Program-made: the position numbers and the translations under genes
The notes under the pieces: model-generated
Database searches by the model: none
What the model saw: only the letters and a program-made list of their open reading frames with translations
What the model was told of the DNA's origin: nothing
Virus record (IMG/VR): IMGVR_UViG_3300046451_002161
Location: 1-38,122 of that record
DNA length: 38,122 nt
Strand: one strand, 5' to 3'
Origin: a virus
In this document: positions 1 through 5,909 of the stretch, one piece after another
Layout of the letters: each line of letters starts with the position of its first letter
How positions within the stretch are numbered: the first letter of the stretch is position 1

Positions 1-83
1 CGCAGTTCACGCACCTGATCTCGCGGTAAACCCAATTCTTTTGCTAACTCAATTTCACTTTTCATTTTCAATTTCATGTTCAT
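1..83 (-). CDS. Partial small protein with possible HTH, cut by window edge
   Basis: An open frame runs from ATG codons at 83, 77 or 65 to the left edge with no stop, about 27 codons. The visible part is basic and then reads like a short helix-turn-helix (IELAKELGLPRDQVREL). It overlaps the end of the preceding 33-residue gene. No clear Shine-Dalgarno sequence marks the start, so the first codon is uncertain. A small terminase subunit or a regulator would fit an HTH at this place, just before the off-window packaging genes, but that is a guess from gene order only. Confidence 0.4.
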   Translation of the reverse strand, partial: MNMKLKMKSEIELAKELGLPRDQVREL

Positions 84-156
84 TAGGTGGTGACACAACA
101 TCCTCGTTGTCCCACATCCACCCCAAGGTTAAATAATAATCTAATTCTGATTCCAT
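55..156 (-). CDS. Small acidic hypothetical protein (33 aa)
   Basis: A 33-codon frame starts at ATG 156, overlaps the end of the nuclease-like gene by 16 bases and stops with TGA at 55-57. An AAAGGT stretch lies about 8 bases before the start. The product is acidic (MESELDYYLTLGWMW then Asp/Glu-rich) with no recognisable domain. It is supported mainly by its tight fit between neighbours. Confidence 0.4.
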   Translation of the reverse strand: MESELDYYLTLGWMWDNEDVVSPPNEHEIENEK

Positions 157-623
157 GGTTTTACCTTTCCTTTGAATTTTCTAAATAATTTCTGAGGTAT
201 GAATACACAGCATTGATAATCTGTCTTAACATTTTTCTCCGGTCTATCAGTCCTGCCCCATACCTTAATCTTTCCAAACTCATTGACCTCTCTCACATCC
301 GCGAATGCCTCAGTCCCACACCCAAACGATACCGCCAAGAAACACTTTTGATTGCATATCGTAGTCTCCCTCACCAATTCATCCCATTTACTCTTAGCTA
401 CAAAATACCACTCGTAATCTCCGAAACCATGCTTTGAGTGTTTGACCTCTATCCATCCCAATTGCCATCCCTCCTTATCTTCAATTCGTAAGTCCAAGAT
501 AGCAGTATCCTCAGTGTTCTTCATACTAAGCCCATGAGTCACCCAACGCTTTTCAATCCTGTCAGCAAACATTCTCTGACGAATCTGATCAGCAGGAGTT
601 TGCATTTTCCATTCCTGTCCCAT
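141..623 (-). CDS. PD-(D/E)XK nuclease-like protein
   Basis: A 160-residue protein. Residues 36-62 contain an Asp (D44) followed 15 residues later by E59-V-K61, the spacing and ExK signature of PD-(D/E)XK nucleases; GWIEVKHSK looks like the core strand. A likely role is a DNA-processing endonuclease, possibly VRR-like or resolvase-like, but the exact family is not recognised. The start is firm: GGAGGAAAG precedes ATG 623, which overlaps the upstream stop as TAATG. It lies late in the replication-side operon, close to where packaging genes should begin. It could instead be a catalytically dead structural relative. Confidence 0.6.
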   Translation of the reverse strand: MGQEWKMQTPADQIRQRMFADRIEKRWVTHGLSMKNTEDTAILDLRIEDKEGWQLGWIEVKHSKHGFGDYEWYFVAKSKWDELVRETTICNQKCFLAVSFGCGTEAFADVREVNEFGKIKVWGRTDRPEKNVKTDYQCCVFIPQKLFRKFKGKVKPWNQN

Positions 624-976
624 TATCTTTCCTCCTCGTAGCAGTTACATGCTGACACATCATCAATATGGCATCTCAAATAACACATAGGGCATCTGTA
701 ATAATTGTCAGAATGGAAAGAAAAACTTTCTTTAGTCACAATCGGTTCTTTTGTGAGAGGAAAAACAAACGGAGACCCCCCTCCCCCCTTCAAAAAGGCT
801 AAAAGGGGACTATTTGTCCTCTGTACACCCTGATAAACACTAGGGTTCTGACGATTTACACGCGATATCACCCAATTTATGACACTCCGTATGTGTACGC
901 GCACGAAATCTAACACAAAGGTTCTGCCCTCACACCGGTAATATGCCCTATTTCCGTCACCAAGGGGTCTATTCAT
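623..976 (-). CDS. Hypothetical protein with C-terminal Cys cluster
   Basis: A 117-residue protein from ATG 976, chosen because GGAGGTC lies 9 bases upstream and the start overlaps the preceding TAG by 8 bases; the longer frame from 1015 has no such support. The C-terminus holds a cysteine cluster (CPMCYLRCHIDDVSACNC) that could bind zinc. The middle contains a Gly run coded by an unusual G-rich tract (plus-strand C runs at 776-788) and reads poorly as a folded domain. No family is recognised. The gene overlaps the following nuclease gene by one base. Confidence 0.5.
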   Translation of the reverse strand: MNRPLGDGNRAYYRCEGRTFVLDFVRVHIRSVINWVISRVNRQNPSVYQGVQRTNSPLLAFLKGGGGSPFVFPLTKEPIVTKESFSFHSDNYYRCPMCYLRCHIDDVSACNCYEEER

Positions 977-1175
977 CGTCTTTGACCTCCGACATAGGTA
1001 TTCTATCACACTCACATGCCTGAGCCTCTTGTTGAGGGGTATGGTATCGCCCTTCTATTTCATCTAGGAAATCATTGATTGGTTTAGACCACATCTTCCT
1101 CAATCGTGCGTTACCTACCTGAGCGGATAGCACATTTAAAGCCTCTCTAACTTCCTTAATATTGCCCAATGTCAT
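969..1175 (-). CDS. Hypothetical protein (68 aa)
   Basis: A 68-residue protein, predicted mostly helical in its first 45 residues (NIKEVREALNVLSAQV), with an acidic C-terminus containing CEC. Its start overlaps the upstream 72-residue gene by 20 bases, and its end carries the GGAGG that serves the next gene. No known family is recognised; it is accepted because of its position in an uninterrupted chain of overlapping genes. Confidence 0.5.
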   Translation of the reverse strand: MTLGNIKEVREALNVLSAQVGNARLRKMWSKPINDFLDEIEGRYHTPQQEAQACECDRIPMSEVKDDE

Positions 1176-1374
1176 TTGCTTGTCCGGTAGTACTCTTCAC
1201 TCTTGGCTTATCAGTCCTGATTGGTTCGCCATTCTTGGTGAACCCTGAAACTTGAGTGTTCGCCCAAAAGTTAGTGGAAGCTTGATCGACTTGGTCGTGG
1301 AATATCTTCGAGCATATTTGCTCCTGCATTGGAGGTATCCTTCTGACTGATGCTTGAACTTGTGCCTTCTTCAT
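1156..1374 (-). CDS. Hypothetical basic protein (72 aa)
   Basis: A 72-residue, Lys/Arg/Gln-rich protein. ATG 1374 forms an ATGA overlap with the stop of the upstream gene, the junction type used throughout this genome. The C-terminal half (VSGFTKNGEPIRTDKPRVKS) is polar and probably flexible. No domain is recognised. It may bind nucleic acid or a neighbour's product, but nothing in the sequence shows which. Confidence 0.5.
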   Translation of the reverse strand: MKKAQVQASVRRIPPMQEQICSKIFHDQVDQASTNFWANTQVSGFTKNGEPIRTDKPRVKSTTGQANDIGQY

Positions 1375-1781
1375 TCGACTATTGTTGGTAATACTTCGAG
1401 TATTTCATTCCATTCTTCGGGAGTATAATTCTTCTTGATGACCTCAATTCTTTGACTTGGTTGCCCCTGAATATCCCTGATGATCTTTGCCATATCTGTG
1501 ACCATGTTTGCGACCTTGACCAATGGGATATCATTTGCTGATCGGTTGAGAATATGGAGACCTTGCATCAATGCTAATTTAGCGAGGTTCTCCGTGTTCT
1601 TGGTGAACTCTTCAGCAGTTAATGAGCTAACCTCTTCCAACTGCTCTTGTTGACTCTTTGTGAGAGCTAAGGGATGTGTTGCGTCCATGTAATCGCTTAC
1701 GATATCCTTGCAAGCATGTTGAAGTGGAGCCAACCCCATTTTCTTTCTCCTGTTCTCTGATATTTTTGATCTGCCTGTCAT
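1371..1781 (-). CDS. Hypothetical helical protein
   Basis: A 136-residue, largely helical protein with a basic N-terminus, a central helix-rich part (residues 50-100) and a Pro/Glu-rich end. Two starts compete: ATG 1781 makes an ATGA overlap with the preceding 50-residue gene, while ATG 1739 has GGAGAAAG upstream. The overlap favours 1781. The length and helical nature would suit a small terminase subunit or a DNA-binding accessory protein, but I see no helix-turn-helix, so no function is assigned. Confidence 0.55.
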   Translation of the reverse strand: MTGRSKISENRRKKMGLAPLQHACKDIVSDYMDATHPLALTKSQQEQLEEVSSLTAEEFTKNTENLAKLALMQGLHILNRSANDIPLVKVANMVTDMAKIIRDIQGQPSQRIEVIKKNYTPEEWNEILEVLPTIVE

Positions 1782-1930
1782 TTGGACTGAAGTTTTAGTA
1801 GTTTATCCTGCATTCTGATTAATCCATCTTTCAGGACATCTTTCAAAATTTGTTGGGTGGGTTTATCATCACACATTGAAATTGCTTTCGTGTATTCGAT
1901 GATCCGTTGTTTGTAGAATTCTTCGTCCAT
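1778..1930 (-). CDS. Small helical hypothetical protein (50 aa)
   Basis: A 50-codon frame from ATG 1930, too short for usual gene-finding cutoffs. It begins two bases after the TAA of the 27-residue membrane gene (TAATATG junction) and ends in an ATGA overlap with the next gene. The product (MDEEFYKQRIIEYTKAI...) is amphipathic and helical. Function unknown; the two signature junctions are the evidence that it is translated. Confidence 0.5.
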   Translation of the reverse strand: MDEEFYKQRIIEYTKAISMCDDKPTQQILKDVLKDGLIRMQDKLLKLQSK

Positions 1931-1931
1931 A

Positions 1932-2015
1932 TTATGTAACTAAATATCCAATGAGCATCATGGTAAGAATCATCAACATGATGAAACCCCAATCTGAGTA
2001 ATCTTCCCAATTCAT
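1932..2015 (-). CDS. Tiny single-pass membrane protein (27 aa)
   Basis: A 27-codon frame from ATG 2015 in an ATGA overlap with the helicase-loader stop; GAGGAGG lies about 10 bases upstream. After an acidic head (MNWEDYSDWG), residues 11-26 form a hydrophobic segment able to span a membrane. It is followed by the same TAATATG junction seen elsewhere. Such miniproteins are often missed; a role in membrane association of replication or in lysis timing is only speculation. Confidence 0.5.
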   Translation of the reverse strand: MNWEDYSDWGFIMLMILTMMLIGYLVT

Positions 2016-2737
2016 GTGAACTTAACCTCCTCTTGAAGGACAGCGTTTTTATTCATTACGATTAGCTCGCATGTCTCTCTTAATCTGAGCAGTAATGCAT
2101 TGCCACGCTCAGGATCATCAAATGCCTTTACAGCATCACTACGCTTGACCTGAGTGGTGCAAAGTAAAGGTAATTGCCTAGACATCCTTGCCTCGATGAT
2201 TTCAAACAATCCGGCTTGAGTGGTTGGACTCATTTTCTCGGAAAACAAATCATCAATTGCTAGGATTGGAACGCTTACAATTTCATCTCTCCAAGACTTA
2301 AAAAATGGACTCCGCTTGGCATCAATTAATTGGGTATGAAAGTCACCTGAGAAAAACACCTTAAATCTTCTGCCTTGCGAATGAAGTTCTTTGAGTAACA
2401 TGCAAAGCGACCTTGTCTTTCCCTGCCTCGATGCACCCATGATGTACAAACCTTTTTTGCGTAATGGAGACCATTTCATTATTTCCGGTAACATCTGCTG
2501 TGCGGAGATTGGCAATTGTGAGATTGATGATTCTCGGTATCCCATTGGGATCAAATTCTCAATTGGTTCAATGGCATGATCGACTCTCGGTAATGCCCTT
2601 TCATCTGCCTGAGCTTTCTGATGAATGGCAACACATGGATCACATACTGCTACATCGTAATTACCTCCAAATAATGGAGCATTGATAAGTTCCTCAGTCC
2701 ATCCTGATTCCTTTCCGCATTCTCTACATGGTATCAT
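2012..2737 (-). CDS. DnaC/IstB-like helicase loader ATPase
   Basis: An AAA+ ATPase of the DnaC-like type that should help load the replicative helicase at the phage origin. From ATG 2737 (241 residues) an N-terminal zinc motif has Cys 4, 7, 32 and 35; Walker A is GASRQGKT at 101-108; Walker B is ILAIDD at 158-163; a sensor-like CTTQ is near 193 and an arginine-finger-like RLRE near 218. The start was chosen because GGAGGA precedes it and it follows the upstream TAA in a TAATATG junction; the longer frame from 2881 only overlaps the previous gene. No replicative helicase is seen here, so a host helicase may be recruited. Confidence 0.85.
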   Translation of the reverse strand: MIPCRECGKESGWTEELINAPLFGGNYDVAVCDPCVAIHQKAQADERALPRVDHAIEPIENLIPMGYRESSISQLPISAQQMLPEIMKWSPLRKKGLYIMGASRQGKTRSLCMLLKELHSQGRRFKVFFSGDFHTQLIDAKRSPFFKSWRDEIVSVPILAIDDLFSEKMSPTTQAGLFEIIEARMSRQLPLLCTTQVKRSDAVKAFDDPERGNALLLRLRETCELIVMNKNAVLQEEVKFT

Positions 2738-2738
2738 A

Positions 2739-3389
2739 TTAAAAATCCTCCTCTCCAAAAGTTCCTGTTGATTCGATCTTCTTATCATCATCGAAGAATA
2801 TTCCCTGCCATCCATTTTGAACTGATCGATTGAGTGCCTTAATGATTGGCTCAACTCCATCCTTCTCCAAGATTGGATCAAATGATTTCCACATCCTTTT
2901 CATCGTAGTGGGCTTGATGGATTTCTTGAGTTCGATTCTCATCTGAACAAATTCATCCCAAGCATCTTTCAGACTATCTATATATATATCTATATCTTTA
3001 TTAATAATATTATATATTTTTAAGGTGCGCACGAAGGGTGCTGTCACTTTTGCCTGTTTTCGGGGGTTTTTGCTGTCACCCTCATTTTGACCACTTTCCC
3101 AATCGATGATTTCCGGTGCTGTCACATTTGCCCCTTTTCGGGGCTTTTTGCTGTCACATTGGAAATCAGGCTTAATTACCTCTGCTGTCACATCTGTTGT
3201 AAACTGAGGCTTTTTGCTGTCACTTTGAACATCGTTTATTTTATAAATATCGATACCCTGAATGATCAAGTGCTTGATAATTTCATTCGTAGACATCTCA
3301 TATTGATCTGAGATTGCCTCCAATTTGAGCCGGAGAAAGTCCGGTAATCTGATGGTTAATCTAGGTTTAGAATGGGACATCGTCTTCAT
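2739..3389 (-). CDS. Replication initiator-like protein with RHH N-terminus
   Basis: A 216-residue protein in three parts. Residues 8-47 look like a ribbon-helix-helix DNA-binding domain (PRLTIRLPDFLRLKLEA...STNEIIKHLI). Residues 55-120 hold three copies of a DSKxP...VTA unit whose DNA contains six iterons. Residues 143-200 match the C-terminal domain common in phage replication initiators (WDEFVQMR...GWQGIFFDD). It probably binds the iterons and recruits the downstream helicase loader, as lambda O does with P. The start may instead be ATG 3380; both overlap the end of the SSB-like gene. RHH plus initiator tail is an unusual pairing. Confidence 0.75.
   Translation of the reverse strand: MKTMSHSKPRLTIRLPDFLRLKLEAISDQYEMSTNEIIKHLIIQGIDIYKINDVQSDSKKPQFTTDVTAEVIKPDFQCDSKKPRKGANVTAPEIIDWESGQNEGDSKNPRKQAKVTAPFVRTLKIYNIINKDIDIYIDSLKDAWDEFVQMRIELKKSIKPTTMKRMWKSFDPILEKDGVEPIIKALNRSVQNGWQGIFFDDDKKIESTGTFGEEDF
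2971..3022. other. AT-rich block, candidate DNA unwinding element
   Basis: About 50 bases made almost only of A and T, with alternating TATATATA runs, directly beside the iteron array and still inside the initiator reading frame, where it codes for an Ile/Tyr/Asp/Asn/Lys-rich linker. Its position suggests the duplex-melting site of the origin. That role is inferred from layout. Confidence 0.6.
3039..3223 (-). repeat. Six GTGACAGCA iterons, candidate phage origin
   Basis: The 9-mer GTGACAGCA (minus strand) occurs six times, at 3039-3047, 3071-3079, 3117-3125, 3149-3157, 3183-3191 and 3215-3223. The copies form three pairs, each with an exact 32-base offset, close to three helical turns. In each pair one copy is read as DSK and the other as VTA, so conservation is at DNA level and not forced by protein sequence. 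An AT-rich block lies on one side. This is the arrangement of an origin inside an initiator gene, as in lambdoid phages. Confidence 0.8.
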
Positions 3390-3801
3390 CTTCTTCTTCT
3401 TCTACGAATTCAGATGGATCAGATTGAAAGTTCACAGATGTGTCCTTACCATTTCCATCATCCACCACAGATGCTGTTTCAGTTGTTGCCGGAAGATACT
3501 TAAATATCTTCTTGTATCCGGCTTTATCAATCCCTGCTTCTACTTCGATTTCCTTCCCAAAGAAAAACTCAAAAGTATGCTTGCCAACCTTGTCCCAAGA
3601 ACTTGATTCAGTACCAAGTGCCTTGAAGAATAAATCCAATTTCCATTGGCAAGATGCCATCAGGAAGAATGAATCATAAAATGTGTTTTCATCCACATTG
3701 TACATAACTGAAATAAACTTATTTCCGTTCTTCGTTAAATTAGGAGTGCCATCCTGTTTTGTGTCATAGCACCCAACTATTTTTGCTGTTTTTTTACTCA
3801 T
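3367..3801 (-). CDS. Single-stranded DNA-binding protein analogue
   Basis: A 144-residue protein from ATG 3801, directly after the exonuclease stop (TAATATG). Residues 1-100 read as a beta-rich domain with repeated aromatic residues (NTFYDSFFLMASCQWKLDLFFKALG), like phage DUF669/OB-type proteins. It ends in a strongly acidic tail finishing DDVPF, nearly the DDDIPF tip with which bacterial SSBs bind partner proteins. It would coat single strands during replication or Erf-mediated annealing. The longer start at 3825 lies inside the upstream gene and is less likely. The exact family is uncertain; the tail is the strong evidence. Confidence 0.75.
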   Translation of the reverse strand: MSKKTAKIVGCYDTKQDGTPNLTKNGNKFISVMYNVDENTFYDSFFLMASCQWKLDLFFKALGTESSSWDKVGKHTFEFFFGKEIEVEAGIDKAGYKKIFKYLPATTETASVVDDGNGKDTSVNFQSDPSEFVEEEEDEDDVPF

Positions 3802-3802
3802 A

Positions 3803-4519
3803 TTAAAATGTGTTATGCTCATCACTCATGTTGCCGAAAACATTTGCGCAACGCTCCCAAAATCTTACAACTAATTCCTTTGAACCATTGGGGTCATCCT
3901 TCTTAGCGAAGTCCAAACAAGTACCGAAATCACCTTCATTAATGTATCCAATTGCTACCGGATCAGAATACTGAGCGTGTAACCCTGCCTTGTCCTTAAT
4001 AGCATCAAAGTGACCCTCTCTAGCGTCATCAATTTTTGCCTGTCTTTTCTCAGCGTCTTTGATGTTACCAAACTTGACTGAACTTTCCTTAAACTCAGGA
4101 ATTACTTTGTGAAGTTCTGCATCCGGTTTTGGTGCTGTCTCGATATCAAAGAATACACAGCGTTCCTCCACATATGCTGAAAGGTAATTATTCATCGACC
4201 TGAAAACATTTCGAGTCTGCATCATATCATTCTCAAGATAGGATTCTTGTTGCTCGCGAGGAAGTTGGTAAAAGAATTTTCCATTACCATTCTTCCCTTC
4301 ATGCCCTGTCCACTTTGATAGGTTATCTAGCGAAACTCTAAACCCCCATTCTGAGGCTCCAAAGAACTCCATAGTATCAACCCATATGGTGGGAAGTTTT
4401 CCGAATTTCTTATTCGCCAAGTGGCTCAGAAAAACAGGGACTTTTACCTGATTCAACATTGACCAACGAATTAAATATGGAACATCGAAGTTCCGGATAT
4501 TATGTCCTACTAAATGCAT
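3803..4519 (-). CDS. DnaQ-family 3'-5' exonuclease with permuted motif order
   Basis: A 238-residue DEDDy-type exonuclease. ExoII is at residues 5-14 (GHNIRNFDVP; N7, D12) and ExoIII at 94-98 (YLEND), while ExoI, normally near the N-terminus, is at 123-130 (FFDIETAP; D125, E127). The C-terminal half (residues 121-238) is what usually precedes ExoII, and the protein starts almost exactly at ExoII. So the gene reads as a circular permutation in one uninterrupted frame. The start is firm: GGGGGA upstream and a TAATG overlap with erf. It probably trims DNA ends for Erf or proofreads. A fusion of two partial genes is the alternative. Confidence 0.8.
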   Translation of the reverse strand: MHLVGHNIRNFDVPYLIRWSMLNQVKVPVFLSHLANKKFGKLPTIWVDTMEFFGASEWGFRVSLDNLSKWTGHEGKNGNGKFFYQLPREQQESYLENDMMQTRNVFRSMNNYLSAYVEERCVFFDIETAPKPDAELHKVIPEFKESSVKFGNIKDAEKRQAKIDDAREGHFDAIKDKAGLHAQYSDPVAIGYINEGDFGTCLDFAKKDDPNGSKELVVRFWERCANVFGNMSDEHNTF

Positions 4520-5205
4520 TATTTATTCCCCCACTTTTTAACTTTATCTTTGATTTCCTGATCAGTAAATTTCAGGAAGGTATTGCAAGCCTTGATCGAA
4601 GAAGTCTCAGGATGAAACCCGATTGCTTCAGCATAACTTTGTGCTTTTAATTCTGCCAATTTTTCTAGGCAAAGCTTTCTCGTTTCTTCACCTGACAATT
4701 CTATATCCGGAATCGGTTCCGATTTTTTAACCGGAGGTTTTGGTTTTGGTTTTGGTTTTGGCTTTTCGGTGGAGTCAACCTCTCCGGCTCCATCTATATC
4801 TTCCTCACTCGCGATGCCAAAATAAGTAGTTAATTGATATCTCCTGAAATAGGTCAGGCTTGCCCCAAGTGATTGCTCAGGACTCATACCTTTTTTCTGA
4901 CTCACCTCAAATGGGAAAAATGAACTAGGTAATCTCTGACCTGATTTATGGAATAGATACAATTCAAGCATGAGTTTTGAATCATCCGTTGGTTGGATCA
5001 TTTGGATATAAGCCAACCCATATTTATTAAGAACTTTTAAGATCGTAACGACCGAAGGAAGTCCTGCGAATTTATATCCGTAGCCTTGTTCCGTTTTCCT
5101 CGGATTAACAAGCTCTGCCTGAGCTTGAGCAAAAGCAGTATAGATTTCCGCAAAAGAAATTTCAGGAGCAGGAATGCTAGGTGTTTTATTGTTTTCATCG
5201 TTCAT
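4519..5205 (-). CDS. erf: ERF-family single-strand annealing protein
   Basis: A 228-residue Erf-type recombinase that would anneal complementary single strands during phage recombination and genome circularisation. Family features are visible: GYGYKFAGLPSVV at 41-53, the SGQRLPSSFFPF strand at 88-99, and the conserved GASLTYFRRYQLTTYFGI at 114-131. A (KP)n linker at 148-158 joins a C-terminal helical part, probably for partner binding. ATG 5205 follows the TAG of the HTH gene with no gap, and the end overlaps the exonuclease gene. With that nuclease and the SSB analogue it forms a recombination cassette. Confidence 0.9.
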   Translation of the reverse strand: MNDENNKTPSIPAPEISFAEIYTAFAQAQAELVNPRKTEQGYGYKFAGLPSVVTILKVLNKYGLAYIQMIQPTDDSKLMLELYLFHKSGQRLPSSFFPFEVSQKKGMSPEQSLGASLTYFRRYQLTTYFGIASEEDIDGAGEVDSTEKPKPKPKPKPPVKKSEPIPDIELSGEETRKLCLEKLAELKAQSYAEAIGFHPETSSIKACNTFLKFTDQEIKDKVKKWGNK

Positions 5206-5385
5206 CTATTTAACTTTCGCAGGGATTTCAAATTTGTTTAAAGCCTCAAGAACTTTTTCAGGTTGGAATCTAATAATCTTACCAACTCGCAAGTATGGTA
5301 TTATTTTTTTCTTTCTGAGGTTTCCTATTGATCTTTCACAGAGTGATAGGAAATCTGCGATTTCTGCTGTAGTATATAATTTCAT
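5206..5385 (-). CDS. HTH_17/MerR-like small DNA-binding protein (excisionase-like)
   Basis: A 59-residue protein in a frame just under the usual cutoff. The sequence YTTAEIADFLSLCERSI then KKKIIPYLRVGKIIRF is the HTH_17 winged-helix pattern used by excisionases and small regulators. ATG 5385 overlaps the nuclease stop as ATGA, and TAG at 5206-5208 directly abuts the erf ATG. It lies about 500 bases downstream of the integrase, so an excisionase role is possible; control of the recombination operon is equally possible. Confidence 0.75.
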   Translation of the reverse strand: MKLYTTAEIADFLSLCERSIGNLRKKKIIPYLRVGKIIRFQPEKVLEALNKFEIPAKVK

Positions 5386-5696
5386 GGTTGTTCTAGTAGT
5401 TGTAGAAAATCTTCAAACTTCATAGTGATCAGATTTTCATGGTTGTTTTTTGTGTGAATTACGCATGGTGGTTTCCCTTTGGAATCCTTGATCGCTTGCG
5501 TAAAAGCTTTATATAAATTCAGTTTTTCGACATGCTTGCATTCGACTGAAAATGGGAAGTCAGGACATGTAATATCTGCATCTCCATTGGCTCCACAAAA
5601 TTGCTGTGAACGATGTGCAGGATATCCATTGTCGGTCAAGATGTGAGCAATCGCCCTTTCATATCTTTGACCTTTTGCTCTAGAATTAATCGGCAT
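5382..5696 (-). CDS. Hjc-like PD-(D/E)XK Holliday junction resolvase/nuclease
   Basis: A 104-residue nuclease. Residues 5-15 (SRAKGQRYERA, with E13), the GDADI segment at 38-42 and VECK at 51-54 give the E-D-ExK active-site layout of Hjc-type resolvases. The small size fits a junction-resolving or DNA-debranching enzyme acting before packaging. The start at 5696 is chosen because GGAGGAACAGCAAG directly precedes it; the longer frame to 5732 overlaps the previous gene. It ends in an ATGA overlap with the HTH gene and belongs to the recombination operon. Exact substrate not known. Confidence 0.75.
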   Translation of the reverse strand: MPINSRAKGQRYERAIAHILTDNGYPAHRSQQFCGANGDADITCPDFPFSVECKHVEKLNLYKAFTQAIKDSKGKPPCVIHTKNNHENLITMKFEDFLQLLEQP

Positions 5697-5898
5697 CTTG
5701 CTGTTCCTCCAAGACATCTCCGGCACAGACATAAATTGCCTCGATTAAATCAGTAAGCGTTCCCTTAAATTCACCACCTGTGGTAAGTGAAATACCTCCA
5801 TCAGAATATACTGACAAATTTAAATTGTTAACCTGAATTGAACTTTTGGTTAACGAGCAGGGTTGAGCTATTTCTTTGAAGTCATTTTTTATGTACAT
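5686..5898 (-). CDS. Hypothetical protein (70 aa), first gene after integrase
   Basis: A 70-residue protein with beta-rich centre (IQVNNLNLSVYSDGGISLTTGG) and an acidic end. Its ATG has a near-perfect AAGGAGGG Shine-Dalgarno sequence and sits 12 bases after the integrase stop, so it may be strongly translated. It overlaps the resolvase gene by 11 bases. No domain is recognised; it heads the recombination/replication run. Confidence 0.6.
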   Translation of the reverse strand: MYIKNDFKEIAQPCSLTKSSIQVNNLNLSVYSDGGISLTTGGEFKGTLTDLIEAIYVCAGDVLEEQQDAD

Positions 5899-5909
5899 TT
5901 ATTCCCTCC

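Noticed and set aside
3039-3223. A CRISPR-like array from the regular GTGACAGCA copies
   Set aside because: The repeat is only 9 bases, the array lies in an expressed frame and spacing alternates (32, 46, 32, 34, 32); an origin fits better.
2391-3606. Plus-strand frames over the replication genes
   Set aside because: They are antisense to clearly recognised genes, have no ribosome-binding sites and show no protein-like pattern. The same holds for all other plus-strand frames in the window.
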